Shown: positions 17,061-26,669 of the stretch, one piece after another
How positions within the stretch are numbered: the first letter of the stretch is position 1
Layout: every line of letters begins with the position of its first letter
Assembly: GCA_963805705.1 (NCBI GenBank)
Contig: CAWDVH010000001.1
Location: 744,001 to 808,000, forward strand
Source: CAWDVH01 sp963805705
Lineage (GTDB): Bacteria; Actinomycetota; Actinomycetes; Streptosporangiales; Streptosporangiaceae
Direction of reading: 5' to 3'
Length of the DNA: 64,000 bases
Translations under genes and position numbers: made by a program
The notes under the pieces: model-generated
What the model was told of the DNA's origin: nothing
Database searches by the model: none
What the model saw: only the letters and a program-made list of their open reading frames with translations

Positions 17061-18158
17061 TCACTTCCAGGAGGTGCCGTTCCAGCGCAGGATCAGGGTC
17101 CTGGTGCCGCTGCTGGGGAAGGTAGCGCCGACCGCCCAGGCGTTGCGGGCGGACGTGGCGGCCACCGCGGCGAGCTGGCTGAACGCCGGGCTCGGGCTGG
17201 ACACATGCTTCCACGCGGTGCCGTTCCACCGGTCGATGTGCGTCTTGTTGGGGCCGCCCTCACAGCTGCTGCAGCCGATCGCCCAGGCACGGCGCGCGGA
17301 GACGGCGGCCACGCCGAACAGGGGGCTGCCTGCGGGATTAGGAGTGGACACCGCCTTCCACGAGGTGCCGTTCCACCGCAAGGCGAGGGCCTTCACGGAG
17401 CCGACGTGGTTGATGCCGGTGTCGCCGACCGCCCAGGCACTGCGCGCGGAGGCAACGGCCACACCGGACAGGCCGCTGCTGACTCCGGGGGTGGGACTGT
17501 GCACCCGCTTCCAGGTCTTGCCGTTCCAGCGCAGGGTCAGGGTCCTGCCGCCGGTGCCGGTGAAGACGGTGCCGACCGCCCAGGCGCTGCGGGCGGACGT
17601 GGCGGCCACCGCGGAGAGACTGCCGCCCGGGCTGGATACCCGCTTCCAGGAGGTGCCGTTCCACCGCAGGATCAGAGTCCTGGTGCCGGTGGAACCGACC
17701 GCCCAGGCACGGCGCGCAGAGACGGCGGTCACGCCGGACAGGCTGCTGAAGGATCCGGGGCTCGGGCTGGACACCCGCTTCCAGGAGGTGCCGTTCCACC
17801 GCAGGATCAGAGTCTTGCCGCCGGTGGAACCGACCGCCCAGGCACGACGCGCAGATACGGCGGCCACGGCGGACAGGCTGGCGCTGGCTCCGGGGCTCGG
17901 GCTGGACACCCGCTTCCACGAGGTGCCGTTCCAGTGCACGATCAGGGTCCTGTTGCCGGTGAAGCCGACCGCCCAGGCGCTGCGCGCGGAGACGGCGGCC
18001 ACGCCGGACAGCTGGCCGCGGATGGAGAAAGAAGCCGCCGGGGCTGCGGACTGCGTCCGGGCCGCGGCCGCCGTGACGGGCATGACCCCGCCGACCACCC
18101 CCGCCAGCAGCAGCGGCACCGCGGCGAGACTGACCGAACGCGTGCTGTACCCATGCAT
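17061..18158 (-). CDS. Secreted propeller-repeat protein (copy A)
   Basis: A signal peptide of about 33 residues (MHGYSTRSVSLAAVPLLLAG..., cleavage near AAAA) is followed by seven or eight repeats of 43-50 residues. Their core is AVSARRAWAVGSTG, then TLILRWNGTSWKRVSSPSPG. The pattern predicts a beta-propeller. An in-frame ATG nine codons earlier was rejected because AGGAAGAGGGGGA lies just before the ATG at 18158 and the paralogue upstream starts with the same MHGY. No catalytic motif was recognised; a binding or cell-surface role is inferred. Confidence 0.8.
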   Translation of the reverse strand: MHGYSTRSVSLAAVPLLLAGVVGGVMPVTAAAARTQSAAPAASFSIRGQLSGVAAVSARSAWAVGFTGNRTLIVHWNGTSWKRVSSPSPGASASLSAVAAVSARRAWAVGSTGGKTLILRWNGTSWKRVSSPSPGSFSSLSGVTAVSARRAWAVGSTGTRTLILRWNGTSWKRVSSPGGSLSAVAATSARSAWAVGTVFTGTGGRTLTLRWNGKTWKRVHSPTPGVSSGLSGVAVASARSAWAVGDTGINHVGSVKALALRWNGTSWKAVSTPNPAGSPLFGVAAVSARRAWAIGCSSCEGGPNKTHIDRWNGTAWKHVSSPSPAFSQLAAVAATSARNAWAVGATFPSSGTRTLILRWNGTSWK

Positions 18159-18206
18159 CCGAAGATCCCCCTCTTCCTTACCCATGGCCCGGTGGGCCGG
18201 ATCTGG

Positions 18207-19298
18207 TCACTTCCAGGTGGTGCCGTTCCAGCGCAGGATGAGGGTCTTGACGTGGACGCTGCCGCTAAAGCCGACCGCCCAGGCGCTGCGGGCAGAGACG
18301 GCGGCCACGCCGACCAGGGAACCGCCGCCTGCCGGGCTGGGGCTGGGGACCCGCTTCCAGGCTTTGCCGTTCCAGTGCAGGGTCAGAGCCTTGTTGCCGT
18401 CGACGCCGACCGCCCAGGCCGTGCCGCCAGATGCGGTGTCCACCGCTCTGAGCTCGCTGAACCCAGGGCTCGGGGTGGGCACCCGCTTCCACGCGGTGCC
18501 GTTCCAGTGCATGCTCAGCAGCTTGCCGGTGTTGAAGTTACTGCCGACCGCCCACATGCTGCGGGCGGAGGCGGCCGCCATGCCGTTGAGGAATGCGAAG
18601 CCGCCCGAGATCGGGCTGTGTGTCAGCTTCCAGGCCGTGCCGTTCCAGTGCAAGAGCAGCGGCACGGGCGGGGTGCCGAGGTCTTCGCCGATCGCCCAGG
18701 CACTGCGGGCCGAGGCGACGGCCACGCCGCCGACAAAGGTATTCAGCCCGCCCAGGCTGGGCACCCGCTTCCAGGACTGGCCGTTCCAGCGCAGGATCAG
18801 CGTCCCGCTGGCGGTGGCGCCGACCGCCCAGGCGCTGCGGGCCGAGGTGGCGGTTATGCCGTCGAGACGGCTGGTTCGCGGGCTCGGGCTGGGCACCCGC
18901 TTCCAGGCCTTGCCGTTCCAGTGCAAGATCAGGGTCTTGGAGGCGGCGACGCTGCCGCTGTAGCCGACCGCCCAGGCATTTCGGGCGGAGGTTGCGGTCA
19001 CGGCGGTCAGTTCACCGCGCACTGGGCGGGGGCGGGGCACCCGCTTCCAGGTCTTGCCGTTCCAGTGCACGATCAGCGTCTTGGTGCTGGTGCTGCCGGT
19101 GTAGCCGACCGCCCAGGCGTTCCGGGCCGAGGTCGCGGCGACGCCGGACAGCTGGCCGGTGACCGTGAAGGAGGCCTCCCGGGCCGTGGAGCTGCTCCTG
19201 GCGGCGGCAGCGGTGACGGGAGCGACACCGGCAACTACCCCCGCCAGCAACGTTGGGACGGCGGCAAGCCTGACTGAGCGCATGACGTACCCGTGCAT
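18207..19298 (-). CDS. Secreted propeller-repeat protein (copy B)
   Basis: This 363-residue paralogue of the next downstream gene has the same layout. The signal peptide MHGYVMRSVRLAAVPTLLAG is followed by about eight repeats with the core ATSARNAWAVGYTG and TLIVHWNGKTWKRVP. GAGGGGGA precedes the ATG. Only 48 bases separate it from copy A, so both may share one transcript. The repeats within each gene are also similar, consistent with internal expansion and then gene duplication. Confidence 0.8.
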   Translation of the reverse strand: MHGYVMRSVRLAAVPTLLAGVVAGVAPVTAAAARSSSTAREASFTVTGQLSGVAATSARNAWAVGYTGSTSTKTLIVHWNGKTWKRVPRPRPVRGELTAVTATSARNAWAVGYSGSVAASKTLILHWNGKAWKRVPSPSPRTSRLDGITATSARSAWAVGATASGTLILRWNGQSWKRVPSLGGLNTFVGGVAVASARSAWAIGEDLGTPPVPLLLHWNGTAWKLTHSPISGGFAFLNGMAAASARSMWAVGSNFNTGKLLSMHWNGTAWKRVPTPSPGFSELRAVDTASGGTAWAVGVDGNKALTLHWNGKAWKRVPSPSPAGGGSLVGVAAVSARSAWAVGFSGSVHVKTLILRWNGTTWK

Positions 19299-20123
19299 CC
19301 GAGATCCCCCTCGTTCCCCGCCGCCCGTGGCTGAGCGCTTACACCCCGTGCTGCGCCCCCAGGCTCATCTGGTGCCCCAAAGATTCTGGATGAGCCGATC
19401 CCCCATTCCGCCTGCCCAGGCGGTCGTTGCCCCGAGACTCGGTGCGGTTCACTATGGGCACAGGCGGGACAGCGTGTCAAGGACGGCTGGCGGGACGGAA
19501 GAACGCCGCATGAACGGGCCAGCTACCAGCCGGCGCCGGGCACTTTCGTCGGCGGAATCGATACTGAGGCCACAGTCGCCGCCATCGCGATCATTGATGC
19601 CTCGGATGTCTTCGGGCTCGCAGCATTCCAGGCCAAGCCGAACGCACCTGCCGCCTGACAGAAAACTCACGACAAGCCGAAAAGGAAAGATCCGCGGGCG
19701 GCGGCCATCAGGATCTGCCCGCTGGCGGTCACGAAGACGCCAAGGCCGTCACAGAAAGTAAGCGAGTTTCTCGATTGCCGCGCCGCGAGTTCGCGCCGAA
19801 CGCCAAAGTATGGATCTCTATCGTTTCTGTAGGCTTCACAGAAGACGAGCGTGCATATGCGGCATTCTGCGGAGAAGTCCTGCGGCGTGGCCTTAGGCCC
19901 ATGGTGGCGGGCTCGCGGCGGCTGCCAGGCGGGTCTGGACAGGGAAATCGTGGAGGGCCAAGCGGGTACGCCGATTACCTCGACCGGCGAAAGGAGCGCT
20001 GCGGCGCGGCCGGCCTGCCCGCTGGCGCTCCGGTTGTGTGCGTCCTGGCGCGACGCCGATTCCGCGGCGGGCGGCTCGGCCTTAGGCTGGCTCCCGGAAT
20101 GGGAGCCGCGAGAGGAGACCCGG
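19299..20123. other. Intergenic region, about 825 bases, no gene supported
   Basis: Several short open frames exist on both strands, but none has a good ribosome-binding site plus recognisable protein sequence. The region should contain the promoter of the two propeller genes and that of the downstream hydrolase. No clear consensus pair was found. Confidence 0.4.
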
Positions 20124-20849
20124 GTGCCGTACGTCGACAGTGGCGAGGCGAGAATCTGGTACACCGAGCAGGGGACGGGGTTTCCGATGCTGACGCTGGC
20201 GCCAGGCGGGATGCGGTCGGCTGTCTCACTGTGGGAGGTGGCGGCGATTAACCCGCTGACCGCGTATGCCGGGCAGTACAAGATGATCGCGATGGACCAG
20301 CGCAACGCCGGCCAGTCCGCTGGCCCGCTTGAGGCCGGTGACCCGTGGGGCGCTTACGCGGCCGACCAGCTGGCGGTCATGGATCATCTCGGCATCGACC
20401 GGTTCCTGGTGTTCGGCTGCTGCATCGGCGGCCCGTTCATCCTGAAGCTGTGCGAGCTCGCGCCGGAACGAGTCGTCGCGGCCGTCCTCGAGCAGCCGGT
20501 CGGGATCATCGACAGCAACCGTGAGCTGTTTGACAGCATCTGGAAGCAGTGGGGCGAACGGCTCGCGGGCGAGCGAGATGATCTCGGCAGCGATGAGATC
20601 GAGGCGTTCGCCACTGCGATGTGGGCCCCCGGCTTCGCCGTGAGCGTGACCCGGGACCAGGTGCGGTCCTTCCGCACGCCGATGCTGGTCCTGCCTGGAG
20701 TCGATGAGTACCACCCGGCCGAGACCGGCCGCGAGATCGCCGCACTCGCGCCGGCTGCCGAGCTGCTCGAGCCGTGGAAGGACCCGGAGCATCTTCCCGC
20801 CGCCACCGAGGCAGTCGGCCGGTTCCTCCGGGACCACGCCCCGCGCTAG
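20124..20849 (+). CDS. Alpha/beta-hydrolase with a Cys at the nucleophile position
   Basis: This 241-residue alpha/beta-hydrolase begins at GTG 20124 with AGAGGAG upstream. It has the oxyanion region GTGFPMLTLAPGG, the nucleophile elbow FGCCIGGP, and an acid/His pair likely in LPGVDEYHP and KDPEHLPAATEAV. The elbow has Cys instead of Ser, as in dienelactone-hydrolase-type enzymes and in a known subgroup of small hydrolases. Substrate is unknown. An in-frame extension upstream has no family similarity. Confidence 0.82.
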   Translation: MPYVDSGEARIWYTEQGTGFPMLTLAPGGMRSAVSLWEVAAINPLTAYAGQYKMIAMDQRNAGQSAGPLEAGDPWGAYAADQLAVMDHLGIDRFLVFGCCIGGPFILKLCELAPERVVAAVLEQPVGIIDSNRELFDSIWKQWGERLAGERDDLGSDEIEAFATAMWAPGFAVSVTRDQVRSFRTPMLVLPGVDEYHPAETGREIAALAPAAELLEPWKDPEHLPAATEAVGRFLRDHAPR

Positions 20850-21109
20850 ATCACCGGCGGGTCCCGTCCCAGCAGGCGGCGTGCCCTGGGCCACCATGCC
20901 GGGATGCCGGGTGCACCGGGCGCATGCCCCGCGACTCAGCGAAGGTGGAGTCGCAGTGCCTGCCTGCTAAGCGGCGGCCATTCTCAGACCGGTCGCTGGC
21001 GGCCGTCCTGGGTATCACAGGTAGTGTCGGCCGGCGGCTGGCATAGCTGACGGACCGGTGCCGGACGCCGGCTCGGAGCGCTGCGCTGGCGTCTGCTCCG
21101 GGAAGGGGG

Positions 21110-21677
21110 AGGGCCCGGTTTGGGCCGTCCTGCAGGAACGGCGCGAGCACGGGAAGCGTCCCGGGCTGCCACAGGACCACGATGTCGTCCCCGGTCGGGG
21201 AGCATGGGCTCCTGCGGCCCGCTCCATGACCCGCATGCGATCACGATGCTGGCGTCGGCGGTGAACCGCAGGATCGGGGTCACGGGCCCGGTGGTCTCCT
21301 GCTCTTCCCAGGTCACGTCAAGCCAGCGGACCCCGGCCTCGGTGATTGCCTGGCCGAGGGCTGCGTCGCACGCCTGCTCCCTGGCGGCGGAGCAGAACTC
21401 GGCCTGGGTAAGTCGGGTCAGGAGCGGGCTGTGGAAGCTGCAGCCCGTACCTGGAGTTCCCGTACGCGGCCCAGGTGATTCCCGTCGCGCCTTTGGCCGC
21501 GACCAGGTCGATCCCTTAATCGGCGACGTGCGCCACGTCCCGGTCCCACGTCGGCTTGTCCGTCATGCCGTATGGCAGCGAGCGGTAGCGGACGTCATCC
21601 AGGCACCGCCCGGCCAGCTCCCGGGCAATAACCTCGATCCCCGGATCGCAGGCCGCCAGCGAGACAGCTGACCACAC
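21110..21677 (-). pseudogene. Decayed gene of an uncharacterised actinomycete family
   Basis: Protein-like sequence continues on the minus strand across an in-frame TAA (21518-21516) and at least two frame changes. The parts are SLAACDPGIEVIARELAGRC...YRSLPYGMTDKPTWDRD, then GITWAAYGNSRYGLQL, then EAGVRWLDVTWEEQETTGPV with ILRFTADASIVIACGSWSG, then DDIVVLWQPG. Codon usage is high-GC and coherent in each part. It resembles small actinomycete proteins of unknown function with a C-terminal Asp-Asp-Ile-x-Val motif. The lesions make an active product unlikely. Confidence 0.55.
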
Positions 21678-21970
21678 CGCCAGGCCGGGCGCAGCCAGTC
21701 ATCCTGCCTGGGCGGGGCCGGCAGCAGCCGGTTCCGCCCAGCCGCTGACCTCCTTTCTCATCCCTGCACGAGATCGCCGACTCGGAGCGGCTGAGAACCG
21801 TGCCGGTCAAGCGGGTGACCGAGCGCAGATTGTCCAGTTCTGGCTCATGCTCCGCGTGACGCGACGGCGGGATGTGGGCTTCCCCGAGTATGCGCCGGGA
21901 AGCGGGAGCCAGGTGAGGCGACTGGCGGCCTTGCGCATTCTCCTGCCGAAGCCCAGGCGCTCTTTCTCTT

Positions 21971-24394
21971 TTAGATGCCGTGGTCGTGGAGGCCTGCCTG
22001 GACGCGGCGGGCGCCGGGGGCTCCGATGCGCTGGTAGATCGTGAGTGCCTCCCGTAGCTGCGCGGCGCCTTCGCCGGGATTGCCATCCTGAACGTGGCAG
22101 TGGCCGATGCCTTCCAGGGCGCGTGCTTCCTCTAGCGGCGCGCCGATGTCGCGGGCGATGGTGAGCGCCTGGGTGTGGTGGTCGCGGGCCTGCTGGCTGG
22201 CCGAGGATCGGGTCAGCAGTTCGCCGAGGTTGTTCAGCGCCTCAGCCTCGCCGAGCCGGACGTCGAGATGGCGGAACAGCCCCAGGGCCCGCTGGTGGCT
22301 GGTGGCGGCAGCCACATAGTCCCCGGTCAGCTGCTGCACGATGCCCAGCTGGTTGAGGGCGTTGGCCTGGCCGAGCCGGTTCCCGAGGTCGCGGAAGAGT
22401 TCGAGCGACTGCTGCTGGGTGGCGGCGGCGGCCGGGTAGTCCCCGGTCAGCTGCTGCACGATGCCCAGGTCGTTAAGGGCGTTGGCCTGGCCGAGCCGAT
22501 CGCCGAGGTCGCGGAAGAGTTCGAGCGACTGCTGCTGGGTGGCGGCGGCGGCCGGGTAGTCCCCGGTCAACTGCTGCACGATGCCCAGGTCGTTGAGAGT
22601 CCAGGCCTGCCCGGTCCGGTCGCCGAGGTTGCGGTACACAGCCAGTGCCCGGGTTAGGCCGACGGCGGCGGCCTGGTAGTTCCCGGCCAGCCACGCCAGT
22701 ATGCCGAGCTCGTGGAGGGCATCGGCCTGGCCAGGCCGGTCCCCGGCCTGGCGTGCAACGGTCAGTGCGGTGTGGTGGAGGGCGGTGGCCTGATCCCAGT
22801 TGCCGTGGACGCGCAGGAAGCCGCCGATTGCGGCGGTAATGGCGATGGCATGCCGGGGGAGTGCGCTGGCGGCGGCGTAGCCGACGGCCGCATGCAGGTT
22901 AGTGCGCTCGATTTCCAGCCAGGCGGTTGCCTGCTCACGCGTGGACAGCTGCGGGACCCAGGCGGAGGGGTCACCGGGCGGCAGGCGGCGGGCAGCGGGT
23001 GTCGCCGTGGCGATGTGCCGGCCGGCGGCTATAGCGCCGTGCAGGTAGTAGTCCAGCAGCCGCCGGGCGGCGGCGGCGCAGTCTGCGGGATCGTCGGCCG
23101 CGGCGAGGGCGCGGGCGTGCTCGCGGAGCAGGTCGTGCAGGCGGTAGCGGCCGCGGGCGGGCTCGGTGATCAGGTACTGGTCGTAGAAAGCCCCGAGCTG
23201 ACGGCGGGCGGTGGCCAGGTTGGTGTCGTCGAGCGCGGCCGCGGCGTAAGCGTCGATGTCGAGACCCGGGTGCAGGCCAAGCCGGCGAAACAGCCGCCGC
23301 TGGCCCTCGTTGAGGTCCTGGTAGGACAGGTCGAACGCGGCCGCCGCGGACAGATTCTCGGCCTGCATCAGCTCCAGCCGGTCCCTGGCGGCAGTCAGAT
23401 CGGCAGCCAGGCTTTCCGCGGTCCAGGCGCGGTGGTGGTGCAGCTGCCGGGCGAGCATCCCGATCGCCAGCGGCAGGTATCCGCAGAGCCGGGTGATCTC
23501 TCCTGCCGCGCCGTCACCGGCCTGCAGGCCGGGGTGGCCGGCGAGGCGGGCCAGCAGCACCGCGGCCTCAACGGGCGGCAGGGTGTCCAGGCTGATCGCT
23601 ACCGTGTCCTCCAGCGCGGTCAGATGCCGACGGCTGGTGACCAGGACCAGACTGCCCACAGTGCCGGGCAGCAGCGGCCGGACCTGCTCATGTCCGGCTG
23701 CGTCGTCCAGCAGCAGCAAGATCCTCTTCCCGGCCAGGTGATCACGCCACCGTCCCGCCCGCGCCTCCAGGCCGGGCGGGATGTGCTGCGCCGCGAGCCC
23801 TGCGGTCAGCAGCAGGCTCACCAGCGCATCCGCGGGATCCACCGGCCGCTGGCCGGGAGTGTGCGCGTGCAGCGGCAGGAAGAACTGCCCATCCGGGAAC
23901 CCCGCCGCGAGCTGGTGCGCGGCGTGCACCGCGAAGGCGGTCTTGCCGATCCCGGCCATCCCGCCGATCGCGTAGATCCCCACCACATCACCGCCGGGTG
24001 CCGCGCCGGCCAGCCCGGCCACCAGCTGCTCCAGCTCGCCGGCCCGGCCAGTGAAGCTGGCGATATCACGCGGCAGCGTCCGGGTCACGGCCGCCGCCGA
24101 GCCACCCAGCAGTAGGCCATCCCCGGCCGCCGGCGCCCCGGCCGCTGGAGCGCGCCCACGTGCGACCGCCTCGAACTCGGCACGCTGCGGCCCGGCCAGG
24201 CCCAGCGCATTGGCCAGCAGCCGCGCCGTCTCCTTGCGGGCAGTGAGGCTAATACCCCGCTCCAGGTCGCTGACCGACCGCGGGGAAAGGCTCGCCGCCT
24301 CCGCCAGTTCCTCCTGCGTCAGCCCGGCATCGTCCCGCAGCTGCCGCAGCAGCCCGCCGAAACCTTGCGCCGGCTTTCCCGCCACCGGCCCCAT
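21971..24394 (-). CDS. XRE-NB-ARC-TPR regulator (STAND family)
   Basis: This 807-residue protein has an N-terminal XRE helix-turn-helix (about 13-66; LTQEELAEAASLSPRSVSDL), an NB-ARC ATPase with P-loop GGMAGIGKTAF (144-154) and Walker B RILLLLDDAAG, a winged-helix region, and six or seven C-terminal TPRs. This is the STAND signal-transducer layout, in which the TPR domain senses a ligand and ATP hydrolysis switches the DNA-binding domain. It stands alone, flanked by a pseudogene and a small gene. No target is evident. Two TPR units are duplicated almost exactly at DNA level. Confidence 0.9.
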   Translation of the reverse strand: MGPVAGKPAQGFGGLLRQLRDDAGLTQEELAEAASLSPRSVSDLERGISLTARKETARLLANALGLAGPQRAEFEAVARGRAPAAGAPAAGDGLLLGGSAAAVTRTLPRDIASFTGRAGELEQLVAGLAGAAPGGDVVGIYAIGGMAGIGKTAFAVHAAHQLAAGFPDGQFFLPLHAHTPGQRPVDPADALVSLLLTAGLAAQHIPPGLEARAGRWRDHLAGKRILLLLDDAAGHEQVRPLLPGTVGSLVLVTSRRHLTALEDTVAISLDTLPPVEAAVLLARLAGHPGLQAGDGAAGEITRLCGYLPLAIGMLARQLHHHRAWTAESLAADLTAARDRLELMQAENLSAAAAFDLSYQDLNEGQRRLFRRLGLHPGLDIDAYAAAALDDTNLATARRQLGAFYDQYLITEPARGRYRLHDLLREHARALAAADDPADCAAAARRLLDYYLHGAIAAGRHIATATPAARRLPPGDPSAWVPQLSTREQATAWLEIERTNLHAAVGYAAASALPRHAIAITAAIGGFLRVHGNWDQATALHHTALTVARQAGDRPGQADALHELGILAWLAGNYQAAAVGLTRALAVYRNLGDRTGQAWTLNDLGIVQQLTGDYPAAAATQQQSLELFRDLGDRLGQANALNDLGIVQQLTGDYPAAAATQQQSLELFRDLGNRLGQANALNQLGIVQQLTGDYVAAATSHQRALGLFRHLDVRLGEAEALNNLGELLTRSSASQQARDHHTQALTIARDIGAPLEEARALEGIGHCHVQDGNPGEGAAQLREALTIYQRIGAPGARRVQAGLHDHGI
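22391..22620 (-). repeat. 120-base tandem duplication inside the TPR region
   Basis: A block encoding TGDYPAAAATQQQSLELFRD and the following LG(D/N)RLGQANALN occurs at about 22391-22510 and again at 22511-22620 with few changes. Each block is one 40-residue TPR. Confidence 0.8.
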
Positions 24395-24794
24395 CGCCCC
24401 TCACCAGCCGTCCGGCCCGCCGCCCGCAGCCTTACCTCGGTAGCGGCCTGCCGCGGCGCGGACAGAATCCATGCAAGAAGCCTACAAGCCCCTCCTGCAG
24501 CTGCACGGTTCCCGCTCCCGCCAGTTCCTGGCAGTTCCAGATCGCTCCCGTCATCCGGGACGGCCACCAGCGCGGCATCCTGTGGGTCTCCTGTAGGCCA
24601 CCACGTGTGGTGAACACTCCGGCTGCTGGCGACAGTTGAGAGATAGCCGCGGCGATACCAGCCAGCTGACACCACAGGAGCGAAGACCATCGACCCGAGA
24701 CCATCGGCACCCAGCGTCCGCACATACGACGAGACTCAGCAGGCCATCAGGCCAGCCAGTCCCGCCATGGACAGGCAAAGGGAGGTGAATCACC
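24395..24794. other. Intergenic region, about 400 bases, no gene seen
   Basis: This is the region between the divergent NB-ARC gene and a small gene. Open frames here do not carry recognisable sequence. It should hold both promoters, but no consensus pair was clear. Confidence 0.4.
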
Positions 24795-24983
24795 ATGCAG
24801 TCCCTCTATCAGCTCGCCAGTGAGCTGAACCGTGAAAGGCTGGCGCACGCCGAGCAGCAGCGGCCGGCACGGCAGCGGCTTGCTGCTCGCAGGGCATCAC
24901 GGCACGCCGACCAGATCCGGCGGCGCGCGCGCCGCCGCGCGGCCTGGAAAGCACTGCGCCTGCGGACCGAATCCGAGCGGTGA
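24795..24983 (+). CDS. Small basic hypothetical protein
   Basis: This 62-residue protein, MQSLYQLASELNRERLAHAE and on, ends in an Arg/Ala-rich helix (HADQIRRRARRRAAWKALRL). GGGAGGTGA lies six bases before the ATG, which is the main support. Similar small Arg-rich proteins are common in actinomycetes and have no known function. It could bind nucleic acid or membrane, but nothing in the sequence decides this. Confidence 0.55.
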   Translation: MQSLYQLASELNRERLAHAEQQRPARQRLAARRASRHADQIRRRARRRAAWKALRLRTESER

Positions 24984-25613
24984 CATGCCCTCGGCCCGAC
25001 CGGACAGTAACTCAGGCTCAGCATGGACGACCAGGCACGGCGTCGGCATGATCAGACAGGCCGCGCCAAAGACCAGCGTAGACATCGAAGGCACTGTGGA
25101 GCAGCGGCTAGCACTAGCGACAGAATGATCGTTCCGGCGCGGCTCATCTGCCGGCACAAGCAAACAAGTTTGCCGACCAGATCGGCGGCTCGGCGAGCGT
25201 TCTCCCTATCTTCCCCCGATCACTTAGCGTAATGTTGCCGATCAGCGTAGCCCGAGCCTGCCGCGACTCAGCGCAGCGTGACTGGCCTGACCGGGTCCTG
25301 TCCATGGCCCGCGCCACCTACCTGTGACTGCCGCGAACCGGCGCGCTGGCCGCCGGTCCCTCAGTACCAGACAATCGCCGTCCGGGTCGTGCCCAGGTCC
25401 TGCCGCACGGCCGTGGAGGCAGCGTTCATCGAGGCAATCTGGGCCGCGAGCTTCGGACCGGACAGGCACGCCGAGATAGAGGCTCAGCGTGGAGGCAGCC
25501 GGCTCCTGTCTCGGCCTCCTCGCCGGGCTCCCGCTGACCGGCGATGCCGGCCCGGCCCGGACTATCTGTGCTTCTTGCGCCTGCTGCCGAGCGCAGCGGA
25601 GCACAATATCGGC
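24984..25613. other. Intergenic region, about 630 bases, no gene supported
   Basis: A frame stays open upstream of the HNH gene but has no family-like sequence, and the HNH family start fits ATG 25614. Nothing else was recognised on either strand. Confidence 0.4.
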
Positions 25614-26549
25614 ATGCGCGCGTATGTCGGGGTGACTGACGGCGGGTGGTACCGCTTCCTCGCCGCCCGACCTGAAGTGACTGAAGTCAATTTCTGGCGT
25701 CCCGGTGGCGGGCATACGTTCCGTGCGTTGGAGCCAGGTGAGCCGTTCTTCTTCAAGACGCACTACCCGGACAACAGGATCGTGGGGGGCGGTTTCTTCA
25801 GCGGATACGTGTCCATGCCGGTTTCCGATGCGTGGGAATTGCTGGGCTGGGGGAACGGGGCCGCCAGCCTGGAGGAGCTGCGGACCAAAATCGGCCGGTA
25901 CCGGAAGGCCCCCATCATGAGTGGCGAAGACCCGGAGATCGGCTGCTTGCTCCTACGCGATCCCCGCTTCTTCCCTGAGACGGCCATCGCGGCACCACCA
26001 CCGGGATTCGCCGCCAACATCGTGCAAGGCAAGGGCTACAACCTCGCAGAGGGCTCGTCAGCACCGTACTTCGGCGATCTGATCGAGCTCCTCGTCGGTG
26101 CGCGGGTGGAGATCGACTTGACTGAACCGTGGCACCGGCCGGGACCGGTCTTTGGTGATCCCCGGCTTGCGCCCTACCGGCTGGGCCAGCAGGCGTTCAA
26201 AGCCGTAGTCCTCGACGCCTACCACCGGCAGTGCGCGATCACCGGAACGCACATTCCGCCCGTTCTCCAGGCAGCGCACGTCCGCCCCGTCACTCGGGGC
26301 GGCGAGCACCGGCTCGACAATGGCCTGTTGCTCAGATCCGATGTGCATACCATGTTCGACCGCGGTTACCTGAGCGTGGACCCCCGGTATAGGCTCGTGG
26401 TGAGCCCCCGGCTGCGGGAGGAATTCGGCAACGGCGAGCAGTTCTACGCCAAAGCGGGACAGGTCATCGAACTGCCAGCGCGCCGAGCGGACCGGCCGCA
26501 CCGCGAGTTCCTGGAGTGGCACCTCGACGAAGTGTTTAAGGCTTCGTGA
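25614..26549 (+). CDS. HNH endonuclease, COG3440-like putative restriction nuclease
   Basis: This 311-residue protein has an N-terminal domain starting MRAYVGVTDGGWYRFLAARP with VNFWRPGGG and EPFFFKTHYP. The C-terminal HNH domain reads YHRQCAITGTHIPPVLQAAH...RPVTRGGEHRLDNGLLL and HTMFDRGYLSVDP, holding the expected His, Asn and His. The two-domain layout matches predicted stand-alone restriction enzymes, in which the N-terminal domain may read modified DNA. The position within an accessory stretch fits a defence role. No methyltransferase is adjacent. Confidence 0.85.
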   Translation: MRAYVGVTDGGWYRFLAARPEVTEVNFWRPGGGHTFRALEPGEPFFFKTHYPDNRIVGGGFFSGYVSMPVSDAWELLGWGNGAASLEELRTKIGRYRKAPIMSGEDPEIGCLLLRDPRFFPETAIAAPPPGFAANIVQGKGYNLAEGSSAPYFGDLIELLVGARVEIDLTEPWHRPGPVFGDPRLAPYRLGQQAFKAVVLDAYHRQCAITGTHIPPVLQAAHVRPVTRGGEHRLDNGLLLRSDVHTMFDRGYLSVDPRYRLVVSPRLREEFGNGEQFYAKAGQVIELPARRADRPHREFLEWHLDEVFKAS

Positions 26550-26669
26550 GCAGTTAGCCGCCGAGGCAGAGACGGAAGGTCATGTCGAATATCTGAGCGA
26601 GCTCGCGCTTGGACAGTGACCTGCCGGTACGGCACGCGGCCATCGCGACGTTAGTGCCGCAAGGCGTTA

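Noticed and set aside
16750..19277. Two long plus-strand frames (737 and 690 codons) across the propeller genes
   Set aside because: Their repeats only reflect the repeats of the minus-strand genes, which have signal peptides and ribosome-binding sites.
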